The notes under the pieces: model-generated
Database searches by the model: none
What the model was told of the DNA's origin: nothing
What the model saw: only the letters and a program-made list of their open reading frames with translations
NCBI GenBank assembly: GCA_002315975.1
Contig: DCIK01000030.1
Span: forward strand, 1-27,645
Source of the DNA: Clostridiales bacterium UBA1728
Lineage (GTDB): Bacteria > Bacillota > Clostridia > Oscillospirales > Oscillospiraceae
DNA length: 27,645 nucleotides
Direction: 5' to 3'
Shown: in pieces, positions 15,877 to 23,141 of the stretch
How positions within the stretch are numbered: position 1 is the stretch's first letter
How the letters are laid out: the number at the start of each line of letters is the position of its first letter
Made by a program: the position numbers and the translations under genes

Positions 15877-15932
15877 ATATGGATGAAAACAGGGTTTTTG
15901 TCGCTCGTGACAGCTAACGTAGAAAAACCGAT

Positions 15933-16039
15933 GTAGGGCTCGGCCTCCGGACGAGCCGATAGCCTACGAGTCCTGCTTGTTTGGATAAAACGGACATAGT
16001 GCTTGTCCCACGCGGCACAGTCGGGAGGCCGTGCCCTAC
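15933..16039. repeat. REPIN-like palindromic element, copy 3
   Basis: 107 bp from GTAGGGCTCGGCCTCCGG to CGGGAGGCCGTGCCCTAC, between the SRP RNA and dnaX. The centre has GGATAAAACGGACAT and CTTGTCCCA exactly as in the copy at 7661-7769. The left arm is of the GCTCGGCCTCCGG type, the right arm of the other type. Confidence 0.8.
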
Positions 16040-16071
16040 GCTGTTGCAGGTTTATGCAGAATAACCGTGCG

Positions 16072-16095
16072 AGTGTTCTCCGTGAACACTATTTT
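16072..16095 (+). terminator. Terminator-like hairpin just before dnaX
   Basis: AGTGTTC and GAACACT pair around a 5-base loop and are followed by ATTTTT. It lies immediately upstream of the dnaX ribosome binding site. It could end read-through from upstream or act as an attenuator in the dnaX leader. The 7-bp stem is modest. Confidence 0.45.
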
Positions 16096-16115
16096 TCAGG
16101 CCGGAGGTGAGGCTT

Positions 16116-17816
16116 ATGTACGAAGCACTGTATCGCAAATATCGTCCCCAGACCTTTGATGATGTGGTGGGGCAGGAGCACATCACCGAAACCCTCAAGC
16201 AGCAGATCATCACCGGTCGGCTGAGCCACGCCTATCTCTTCGTGGGAACCCGCGGCACCGGCAAGACTACCTGTGCCCGTATTCTGGCCAAGGCGGTCAA
16301 CTGTGAGCACCCGGTCAACGGTAACCCCTGCCTCCGCTGCGATACCTGCCGTGCCATGGAAGCGGGCGAGCTCATGGATGTAACCGAGCTGGATGCCGCC
16401 TCCAATAACGGCGTGGACGATGTGCGTATGCTCCGGGACGAGGCTGTGTTTTCTCCCACCCGGGCGAAGAAGCGCGTGTACATCATCGACGAGGTGCATA
16501 TGCTCTCCAAGCCCGCCTTCAACGCTCTGCTGAAAATTCTGGAGGAGCCGCCGGAGCACCTGATGTTCATTCTGGCGACCACCGAATTAAATAAGGTGCT
16601 GCCCACCATCCTCTCTCGCTGCCAGCGCCACAGCTTCCGCCGTCTGGACGCGGACACCGTGGCGCAGCATCTGCTGAAGGTGGCGCAGAAGGAGGAGCTG
16701 ACGCTTACCGAGGACGCCGCCCAGCTGCTTGGTCGGCTGGCTGACGGCGGTATGCGCGACGGTATGTCCCTGCTGGATCAGTGCGCCTCCAAAAAGCTGG
16801 TGGACAGAGACACTGTCCTCTCCGCCATGGGACTCATGGGCGCCACCTTCACGGCTGAGCTGGCCGAGCGCCTTGCACAGCGGGACACCGAGGGTGCGCT
16901 GCTCTTCTTCCGGGAAATGTGGCAGGAGGGCAAGGACCCGGCCACCCTGCTGGGCGAGCTGGCCAGCTTCTACCGGGATGCACTGATGCTCCGGCTGGCC
17001 CCCAAGGGCGGCGGCGAGCTTTTGAGCGGCCTTTACGATACCGGCACCCTCCGCGCCGTTACCGGCAGTGAGGGCGAGCTGCTGAATTCGCTGAATGTCA
17101 TCGAAAAATACCTCTCCGGTATGCGCGATGCGGCCAATCCCCGACTGCAGGTGGAGCTCTGCCTCATCGAACTCTGCGGGCTGGAGGCTGCAAAAGTAGT
17201 CTATGTTCCCGCGGCACAGGAGCCGAAAAGCGCACCCGCACCCGTGAAACGGAGCGAGAACACGAAGAAGCCTGTCCCCGAGAAAAAGGCTGAACCCGTT
17301 CCTGCCCCGGAGCCTCCGGCGGAGGAAGCGCCCCCCTGGGAGGAGCCTCCCTATATCCCTCCGGCAGAGGACTTTGAAGAGGAGCCTTACATATATCCCG
17401 ATGAACCCCCCGCAGAGGACTATCCTCCCTTTGAGGAAACTCCTTCCTATGAGGAACCTCCCGTCTGCGAGCCCGAGCTGCCTTATGAGGAAAGCACCCC
17501 GGCGTCTCCGGCAGCTCCCGAGGGTCACCCCGACTGGCGCAGCATCGTGGACGCACTGAAGGATAAGCTGGATGTGGGCACCCATATGCTCTTTACCGAT
17601 GACTTCGCCGTCAGCGGGAGCTGGGAGAACGGGGAGCTGATCATTGAGGTCATGCCCGGCTTCTATATGAATATGCTCAACAAAAGCGATGTAATCGAGG
17701 CGGTGCAAGCCGTCTGCGGTGCAGCGGTGCATTTCCGTGAGCTCCGCTCTCCCGCCGAAATCCGGGAGGACAAGCTCAATGCTTTGAGCCGGTTTGATAA
17801 TGTAATATTTCAATAA
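16116..17816 (+). CDS. dnaX: DNA polymerase III subunit gamma/tau
   Basis: This 566-residue clamp-loader ATPase starts with YEALYRKYRPQTFDDVVGQE, the standard DnaX N terminus. It has the P-loop GTRGTGKTTCARILAKAVNC near residue 43, the four-Cys zinc module (CEHP...CLRCDTC), the Walker B IIDEVHM near 124, a KILEEPPEH segment and the sensor ATTELNKVLPTILSRCQRH. After the collar domain comes a Pro/Glu-rich linker (about 375-470) and a tau-like C-terminal domain. The ribosome binding site GGAGGTGA at 16103-16110 selects the ATG at 16116; a GTG at 16107 lies inside that site. No A-rich slip sequence for a gamma frameshift was recognised. ybaB follows after 33 bases. Confidence 0.96.
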   Translation: MYEALYRKYRPQTFDDVVGQEHITETLKQQIITGRLSHAYLFVGTRGTGKTTCARILAKAVNCEHPVNGNPCLRCDTCRAMEAGELMDVTELDAASNNGVDDVRMLRDEAVFSPTRAKKRVYIIDEVHMLSKPAFNALLKILEEPPEHLMFILATTELNKVLPTILSRCQRHSFRRLDADTVAQHLLKVAQKEELTLTEDAAQLLGRLADGGMRDGMSLLDQCASKKLVDRDTVLSAMGLMGATFTAELAERLAQRDTEGALLFFREMWQEGKDPATLLGELASFYRDALMLRLAPKGGGELLSGLYDTGTLRAVTGSEGELLNSLNVIEKYLSGMRDAANPRLQVELCLIELCGLEAAKVVYVPAAQEPKSAPAPVKRSENTKKPVPEKKAEPVPAPEPPAEEAPPWEEPPYIPPAEDFEEEPYIYPDEPPAEDYPPFEETPSYEEPPVCEPELPYEESTPASPAAPEGHPDWRSIVDALKDKLDVGTHMLFTDDFAVSGSWENGELIIEVMPGFYMNMLNKSDVIEAVQAVCGAAVHFRELRSPAEIREDKLNALSRFDNVIFQ

Positions 17817-17849
17817 TTAAAAATCAGAAATAACAGAAGGAGAAAAACT

Positions 17850-18200
17850 ATGGCTAAAGGCGGCGGCTTCCGCGGCGGTTTCACCGGCGGCGCAAGCATG
17901 AATCAGGCAAGCATGATGAAGAAGGCCCAGCAGATGCAGCAGGAGATGCTGAAGATGCAGCAGGAGCTGGAGACCAAAGAATTCTCTGCCACCGCAGGCG
18001 GCGGCGTTGTGGAGGCCGTGGTCAGCGGTAAGCAGGAGCTTGTCCGCATCAACATCGACCCCGAGGCTGTGGATCCCGAAGATGTGGAGATGCTGCAGGA
18101 CATGGTCGTTGCGGCTGTGAACGAGGCTCTTCGCGCTGCGGCCAAGGCGCAGAGCGACAATATGAGCAAGCTTACGGGCGGTATGAATCTGCCCTTCTGA
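17850..18200 (+). CDS. YbaB/EbfC nucleoid-associated protein
   Basis: This 116-residue protein has a Gly-rich N terminus, a Met/Gln-rich helix (MMKKAQQMQQEMLKMQQEL), a GGGVVEAVVSGKQELVRI sheet and the IDPEAVDPEDVEMLQDMV segment that define YbaB/EbfC. These small dimeric proteins bind DNA. The gene usually lies between dnaX and recR; dnaX is present just upstream, but no recR follows. A GAAGGAG ribosome binding site precedes the ATG. The Gly-rich extension of about 15 residues is longer than in E. coli. Confidence 0.95.
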   Translation: MAKGGGFRGGFTGGASMNQASMMKKAQQMQQEMLKMQQELETKEFSATAGGGVVEAVVSGKQELVRINIDPEAVDPEDVEMLQDMVVAAVNEALRAAAKAQSDNMSKLTGGMNLPF

Positions 18201-18220
18201 GCAAAAACGCCAAAGAATAT

Positions 18221-18249
18221 TCCCGACTCTCCCGCGGGGAGAGCCGGGA
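18221..18249 (+). terminator. Hairpin after ybaB, weak terminator
   Basis: TCCCG and CTCTCCC pair with GGGAGAG and CGGGA across one A/C mismatch, with a GCG loop. There is no T-run after it, so it may protect or attenuate rather than fully terminate. Confidence 0.4.
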
Positions 18250-18263
18250 AGGGTATACGCAAA

Positions 18264-18331
18264 AGGGGCTGTGAGAAAAGCTGGTCATTGCGAGGACGCT
18301 TTCGCAATGTCGGGACTTTTTTACGGCCCCT
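18264..18331. repeat. Nested inverted-repeat structure
   Basis: An outer pair AGGGGC/GCCCCT (18264-18269 and 18326-18331) encloses an inner pair CATTGCGA/TCGCAATG (18286-18293 and 18302-18309), with a TTTTTT run in between. It looks like a remnant of a small intergenic repeat. It lies where recR would be expected. No second copy was found in the window. Confidence 0.45.
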
Positions 18332-18431
18332 GTGTATTTCTCGCCCGCAATGCGCTCAGGGGTTAAAACCATATGCGCAGAGAAGCGTTTTGACGGTTCA
18401 CGGTAAAGAACGTGACCGTTATTTCCGACTA

Positions 18432-18460
18432 TTGAAAATTCTGCTCAGCCGTGGTAGTAT
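18432..18460 (+). promoter_or_regulatory. Promoter of the DAACS transporter gene
   Basis: TTGAAA (18432-18437), a 17-base spacer and TAGTAT (18455-18460). Since it covers an upstream in-frame start at 18451, it supports the ATG at 18490 as the true start. Confidence 0.75.
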
Positions 18461-18489
18461 TTGTACAATTATTGTTGACGAGGTGCTTC

Positions 18490-20085
18490 ATGCTTCAAAG
18501 AAAAGAATATGCACTGGAGGCAGCTTCGGTTGATATTGTATCCGAAAATATTGTCAGCTTCCTTACCGATGCCAAAATCGGTCACGACATAATCGTTCAA
18601 AACCGTCTCTTTGCGGAGGAAATTCTACTCGGCTGGATCGATGCCGATATATCCGCTTCGTTTCAGCTTGTTATGGGTCAGCGGTTCGGAAAAACTGTGG
18701 TTTCTCTTGAATCAGCCGGGCGTTCGTTCAATGTTTTTGATCAGGGCGCTGCCGAGAGCTCGATCCTGCTGAAAAATCTGACTAATTCGCTGGGACGCTA
18801 TCCGGACTATTCATATGTAAACGGCAAAAATATCGTTCAGCTGACTTTCCCGGAAAAAAAGAAAAACAAACTGCTTCAAATCCTGATGGCAATTGGCTTT
18901 GCCGTTGCCATAGGGCTCGTTTTTAAGTATATTTTGCCTGATTTCAATGATACCGTATTGACTGAGCTGATAAACCCGCTGTATTCTGCGGCGTTCAGGG
19001 TTCTCGGGTTTATATCCGGCCCCCTGATTTTCCTGTCGGTCATGTGGGGTATCTACGGGATCGGTGATGCATCCACGCTGAATCTCGTCGGCAAGAAAAT
19101 GATTTTCAGGTTTCTCCTTGTAATTTTTGCCATTGCCGCTCTGATTTCGCTGACCTTTCCTCTGATGCGCTTTGACATGGGTTCCTCAGCAGGCAATCAT
19201 TCATCCTTTAAGTCCATATTGGAAATGTTCCTGGATATCATTCCGCCGAACATTGCCGAGCCCTTTTACAGCGGAAATACCCTTCATATCATTTTCTGTG
19301 CCGTTGTCTTCGGCGTTGCCATGCTATATCTCGGCAAACGTGTAAGCACTGTGGCGGAACTGGTTGAGCAGATCAACTCCATTGTTCAGTTCCTGGTGAC
19401 CTTCATCAGCAAGCTTATGCCGTATTTTGTCTTTCTTGTGGTTCTGCGGATGGTGATGAACGATACGTTGTCTGCCTTCTCTTCTGTCTGGCAGCTTTTC
19501 GCTGTGTTCACAGCAGCCGCTCTTCTGTTGTGCAGCGTTTTTACAATGGTGATCAGTGTGAAGCATAAGGTTTCTCCTCTGACCATCATCAAAAAGAGCG
19601 TTCCCACCTTTCTCATTGCCATCACAACGGCTTCCTCCTCAGCGGCTTTTTCAAGCAACATGGAGACCAGTGAAAAGAAATTCGGTATCGACAGCAGCCT
19701 GTGTGCATTTGGCATTCCCCTGGGAATGGTGATGTTCAAAACGTCCACTACCGCGTATTATGTGCTTGTAAGCTTCTTTTTTGCGAAGAAGTTCGGTGTG
19801 ACCGTGTCTCCGGAGTGGCTCGTGTCTGTGGCTTTCGTGTCCGCAACGCTTGCCATCGCCACGCCGCCGATTCCGGGCGGAGGTGTAGCCGCTTATACCA
19901 TGCTCTTTTCCCGCCTTGGTATTCCGGATGAAGCGCTCGCCATTGTGCTTTCCGTGGATATCATTTTTGACTTCATCCGCACCGCTGCCAATATGTACAA
20001 TCTTCCCCTGGCGCTTGTCAATATCAGCTCTACGATGGGTAAGCTGAATGTTGAAACGCTGAGAAAAGAAGTGCGGCGTATATAA
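18490..20085 (+). CDS. DAACS-type dicarboxylate/amino-acid:cation symporter with extra N-terminal domain
   Basis: This 531-residue protein has a soluble N-terminal domain of about 130 residues and then a membrane part with about eight hydrophobic segments of the GltP/SdcS (DAACS) family. Family signs are the Ser-rich ITTASSSAAFSSNME hairpin, AFGIPLGMVMFKTSTTAYY, the ATPPIPGGG segment and the late DIIFDFIRTAANM helix. The classical NMDGT motif is replaced by a MFKTSTT stretch, so substrate and coupling ion may differ. The N-terminal part (NRLFAEEILLGW, then VVSLESAGRSFNVFD) recalls a degenerate GHKL/anti-sigma ATPase fold; this is a guess. GAGGTG lies before the ATG at 18490. The gene is more AT-rich than its neighbours and sits where recR is usually found, suggesting insertion. 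Confidence 0.8.
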   Translation: MLQRKEYALEAASVDIVSENIVSFLTDAKIGHDIIVQNRLFAEEILLGWIDADISASFQLVMGQRFGKTVVSLESAGRSFNVFDQGAAESSILLKNLTNSLGRYPDYSYVNGKNIVQLTFPEKKKNKLLQILMAIGFAVAIGLVFKYILPDFNDTVLTELINPLYSAAFRVLGFISGPLIFLSVMWGIYGIGDASTLNLVGKKMIFRFLLVIFAIAALISLTFPLMRFDMGSSAGNHSSFKSILEMFLDIIPPNIAEPFYSGNTLHIIFCAVVFGVAMLYLGKRVSTVAELVEQINSIVQFLVTFISKLMPYFVFLVVLRMVMNDTLSAFSSVWQLFAVFTAAALLLCSVFTMVISVKHKVSPLTIIKKSVPTFLIAITTASSSAAFSSNMETSEKKFGIDSSLCAFGIPLGMVMFKTSTTAYYVLVSFFFAKKFGVTVSPEWLVSVAFVSATLAIATPPIPGGGVAAYTMLFSRLGIPDEALAIVLSVDIIFDFIRTAANMYNLPLALVNISSTMGKLNVETLRKEVRRI

Positions 20086-20385
20086 ATGCGGAGGCCTCTT
20101 CCGGCAAAAGGAACTGCGCAGAAATCTGTCATTGCTGTGAAAGTGGTGCAGGAACTGTCCTTGGCTTCCTCGGACGTGGGAACTGGCCCGCGAAGCGAGA
20201 CCGGGGGAAGCTCGTCTGCGGAACAGCCCAATAGTATATCTCTCCGTCTCCCGGTATGCACACCGGGGCGGTATGGGGTACAGCTATAACTGACAGGGGC
20301 GGGGTCTTGACCCCGCCCTTCGGTTTCGGGCAAAATTCGGTTAATTTCTTTCACGCGTTTGCCCTGTACGGCGCATTCCTTTTTC
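20086..20385. other. Intergenic stretch with one GC-rich hairpin
   Basis: No convincing gene. A 67-codon open frame starts directly after the transporter stop but has neither ribosome binding site nor recognisable sequence. GGGCGGGGTC and GACCCCGCCC (20297-20306 and 20309-20318) form a hairpin with almost no loop and no real T-run; it may terminate the transporter transcript weakly. The rest shows nothing recognisable. Confidence 0.5.
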
Positions 20386-20414
20386 TTGCATTCCTGTAAT
20401 AAATGTGGTAAAAT
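20386..20414 (+). promoter_or_regulatory. Promoter upstream of the DUF2284/trk genes
   Basis: TTGCAT (20386-20391), a 17-base spacer and TAAAAT (20409-20414). It lies just before the broken DUF2284 copy and probably drives the intact genes behind it. Confidence 0.7.
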
Positions 20415-20430
20415 ATCTGAAAATCTAATA

Positions 20431-20653
20431 ATGTGCGCCGCCGACAAGTGCCGCCGCTACGGTCATACCTGGCTGCCCTCCCGCCTGCGGAACGCTGGAT
20501 GAGATGCGTGAGCGTCTTAAGCCCTATAGAGAGGGAATTCTGGTTCAGACCATGGGCGATGTGGAGGACTCTGTGGACTTTGAGGGCATTGCCGAGATTT
20601 CCAAGGCCCATAACGAGAGCTTTTTCAAGCTCCGGACTCTGCTGAATAATTGA
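20431..20653 (+). pseudogene. Broken, truncated DUF2284 copy
   Basis: This stretch is a damaged relative of the intact gene that follows. It begins with MCAADKCRRYGHTW, matching MCAVNTCHNYGKNW of the intact copy. A 2-base deletion at about 20472 (TGGCTG against TGGGCCTG) shifts the frame, after which PPACGTLDEMRERLKPY, then EGILVQTMGDVEDSVDFEGI match PPGCGTLEECAERLKAF and the equivalent of the intact protein. It ends at a stop at 20651 after SFFKLRTLLNN, so the C-terminal half with its Cys cluster is missing, as is the N terminus. A tandem duplication followed by decay of the promoter-proximal copy explains this best. It is probably transcribed as leader of the operon. Confidence 0.8.
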
Positions 20654-20691
20654 CATAACTTAGTTTACATAACAAGAAAGGACGAACGGTC

Positions 20692-21237
20692 ATGCTTGAT
20701 TACGAGGAACTGAACCGTCTGGCTGTGGAAGCCGGCTTTTCCCGCAGCGCCCCTTTGAAGGTCAATACCATTGAGCTGAAGAAGGAAGTGCGCGATATGT
20801 GCGCTGTGAATACCTGCCACAACTATGGCAAGAACTGGGCCTGCCCTCCCGGCTGCGGAACGCTGGAGGAGTGCGCCGAGCGTCTGAAGGCCTTTGAAAA
20901 CGGCATTCTGGTGCAGACCACCGGCGAGGTGGAGGACAGCATGGACTTTGAGGGCATCGGCGAGGCCGCGAAAAAGCATGGCGAGAATTTCAAGCGTCTC
21001 TTCGAGGTTCTCGGCGAGCGCTATCCCCGGATGCTGGGTATTTCCGCCGGCAGCTGCAACCGCTGCAAGGACTGCACCTATCCCGACGCTCCCTGCCGTT
21101 TCCCCGATAAGATGACCTCCTCCATGGAGGCCTACGGTATGCTGGTGCTGGAGGTCTGCAAGAAGAACGATCTGCAGTACTACTACGGCCCCACCACCAT
21201 CACCTATACCAGCTGCTTTCTGCTGGGGGAGGAATAA
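20692..21237 (+). CDS. DUF2284 family predicted metal-binding protein
   Basis: This 181-residue cytoplasmic protein has two Cys-rich blocks: CAVNTCHNYGKNWACPPGCG near residue 39, ending with a further Cys in LEEC, and CNRCKDCTYPDAPCRFP near residue 122. This Cys pattern defines DUF2284, which is predicted to bind metal or an iron-sulfur cluster; the function is not established. AAGGA lies upstream of the ATG at 20692. A broken copy precedes it. The cysteine hydrolase gene starts one base after its stop, so translation is coupled. Confidence 0.85.
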   Translation: MLDYEELNRLAVEAGFSRSAPLKVNTIELKKEVRDMCAVNTCHNYGKNWACPPGCGTLEECAERLKAFENGILVQTTGEVEDSMDFEGIGEAAKKHGENFKRLFEVLGERYPRMLGISAGSCNRCKDCTYPDAPCRFPDKMTSSMEAYGMLVLEVCKKNDLQYYYGPTTITYTSCFLLGEE

Positions 21238-21238
21238 G

Positions 21239-21754
21239 ATGCAGGACATTCTGGTCGTTGTGGATATGCAGAAGGATTTCGTGGACGGCGCTCTGGGCAC
21301 GCCGGAAGCCGTTGCCATCGTGCCGAAGGTCATCGAGCGGGTAAAGAGCTTCCCCGGCCGTGTGCTCTATACCCGGGACAATCATGCGGGAGACTACCTC
21401 AACAGCCGCGAGGGTAAGCTCCTTCCCATCATTCATTGCGTTCCCGGCTCTGAGGGCTGGCAGCTGATTCCCGAGCTGGCGGCCATGGCCGAGGAGATTT
21501 ACGATAAGCCCACCTTTGCCTCTCCGGAGCTGGGCGAGCGGCTGCGCAGCCTCAATGAGGAGGAGCCCATAGGACAGCTCACGATTATCGGCCTGTGCAC
21601 GGACATCTGCGTCATCTGCATTGCCATGACGCTCCGGGGCTTCCTGCCGGAGGTTCCCATTGCCATCGACTCGTCCTGCTGCGCCGGTGTGACCCCCGAG
21701 GGGCATGAAACCGCTCTGAAGGCCATGGCCAACTGTCAGTTTCAGATACTCTGA
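21239..21754 (+). CDS. Isochorismatase-like cysteine hydrolase (nicotinamidase-related)
   Basis: This 171-residue enzyme has the triad of the family: Asp9 in VVVDMQKDF, Lys90 in YDKPTFAS and Cys124 in GLCTDICV. A DNH motif followed by His in PIIHCVPG could give the metal site seen in nicotinamidases, and the cis-peptide region lies just before the Cys. It could hydrolyse nicotinamide or another amide; the sequence does not decide. A GGGGGAGG ribosome binding site lies in the end of the DUF2284 gene. trkA follows after 27 bases with its own ribosome binding site. Length is typical for the compact branch of the family. Confidence 0.88.
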   Translation: MQDILVVVDMQKDFVDGALGTPEAVAIVPKVIERVKSFPGRVLYTRDNHAGDYLNSREGKLLPIIHCVPGSEGWQLIPELAAMAEEIYDKPTFASPELGERLRSLNEEEPIGQLTIIGLCTDICVICIAMTLRGFLPEVPIAIDSSCCAGVTPEGHETALKAMANCQFQIL

Positions 21755-21781
21755 TCTGTTATCCAGAGGAGATTGAGAAAA

Positions 21782-23137
21782 ATGAAGGTACTCATTATCG
21801 GCGCAGGCAAAATGGGCCTGGCCATCACCCGCCAGCTGGCCGATGAAGGTCACGACATCACCGTGGTGGATTGTGACAGCGAAAAGATTCAGACCGTATC
21901 GGATATGTACGATGTGATCACGCTGGAGGGCAACGGCGAGAGCTTTGAGGTTCTCCGTGCCGCCGGGGTGAAGGACATGGATCTGCTGATTGCCGCCAGC
22001 GGCGATGATGCGGTAAATCTGGTATGCAGCGTGGCCGGACGCTATCTGGGAGCGAAAGAGGCTGTGATCCGCGTGAAGGACCCGGAGTATACCCGCGAGC
22101 GGGAGATGCTCTCCAAGGGCTTCGGCGTTTCCGCATCCTTTAATCCCGATTTAGAAACGGCCAGCGAGATCGCCCGCATCCTCCAGTTCCCTGAGGCCGC
22201 CCGGGTGGAAACCTTCGCCCGTGGTCAGGCTGAGCTGGTGGAGTACCGCATCCCTGCCGACAGCCCCCTCCACGAGCTGCCCATGAAGGAGCTGCGCAAT
22301 CACTTCCATGCCCAGGTGCTCATCTGCGCCGTGGAGCGGGACGGCAGCGTCTTTATCCCCAAGGGCGACTTCGTTCTGCGCAGCGGCGACAGAATCAACA
22401 TCGCCGGCCCCCGCAAGGAGCTGCGAAAGTTCTTCAGCGCTGTGGGCAGAAACGCCAAGACCATTCGCAATGTCATTCTCTTAGGCGGCAGCCGTATTGC
22501 CGTCTATCTGAGCCGCCAGCTCATTTCCAGCGGCATCGGCGTGACCATCATCGAGAAGGATCATGCCCGCTGTGAGCAGCTCTGCTCTCTGCTGCCCGAT
22601 GCCACCATCATCTGCGGCGACTGCTGCAAGGAAGAGGTACTGCTGGAGGAGGGCATCCGTAAGACCGATGCGGTGGCTGCCCTCACGGGCTTTGACGAGG
22701 ATAATATCATCGTTTCCATGTACGCGGCCAATCTGGGCGTGGGTAAGGTCATCTGCAAGGTCAGCGACGACCACTTCATCAATATGCTCCAGAAGAGCGT
22801 GCTGGATACCCTTGTGTGCCCCAAGCTGCTGGCAGCCAGCGAGCTGGCTCGCTATGTCCGGGCGCTGCAAAATGCCCAGGGCAGCAGCGTGGAGTCCCTC
22901 TACCGCCTCATTGATAATCATGTGGAGGCACTGGAGTTCACCGTGGGAGCCAACAGCGCCGTGGTGGGCAAGCCGCTGATGAGCATGAGGATCGCCCCTG
23001 ACGTGCTCATCGCCGCCGTGATCCATGGCCGGGAGGTCAGCATTCCCAGCGGCAATACGGTGATCGAAGCTGGTGACCGGGCGGTCATCGTCACCACCCG
23101 CAGCGGCCTGCGGAACCCTGACGACATTTTGGAGTAA
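21782..23137 (+). CDS. trkA: Trk potassium uptake regulatory subunit TrkA
   Basis: This 451-residue cytoplasmic protein has two RCK units. The first nucleotide-binding fold begins KVLIIGAGKMG with the acidic VVDCD at the end of the second strand; the second begins NVILLGGSRIA near residue 225 and has IIEKD. Each is followed by an RCK-C domain (EYRIPADSPL... and EFTVGANSAVVGKPL...). It gates the TrkH channel in response to NAD(H)/ATP. GAGGAG precedes the ATG at 21782, which is preferred over an in-frame TTG at 21773. trkH starts 4 bases after the stop. Confidence 0.95.
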   Translation: MKVLIIGAGKMGLAITRQLADEGHDITVVDCDSEKIQTVSDMYDVITLEGNGESFEVLRAAGVKDMDLLIAASGDDAVNLVCSVAGRYLGAKEAVIRVKDPEYTREREMLSKGFGVSASFNPDLETASEIARILQFPEAARVETFARGQAELVEYRIPADSPLHELPMKELRNHFHAQVLICAVERDGSVFIPKGDFVLRSGDRINIAGPRKELRKFFSAVGRNAKTIRNVILLGGSRIAVYLSRQLISSGIGVTIIEKDHARCEQLCSLLPDATIICGDCCKEEVLLEEGIRKTDAVAALTGFDEDNIIVSMYAANLGVGKVICKVSDDHFINMLQKSVLDTLVCPKLLAASELARYVRALQNAQGSSVESLYRLIDNHVEALEFTVGANSAVVGKPLMSMRIAPDVLIAAVIHGREVSIPSGNTVIEAGDRAVIVTTRSGLRNPDDILE

Positions 23138-23141
23138 GACC

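Noticed and set aside
15498..15936. Small open frames on both strands between tspO and dnaX
   Set aside because: They cover the SRP RNA, whose structure and conserved motifs explain this region.
17270..17300. Programmed frameshift site in dnaX for a gamma product
   Set aside because: Only a GAGAAAAAGG stretch is present; no A6G-type slip with stimulatory hairpin was recognised.
20086..20289. A 67-codon open frame after the DAACS transporter
   Set aside because: No ribosome binding site, no recognisable protein features and position directly behind a stop codon.
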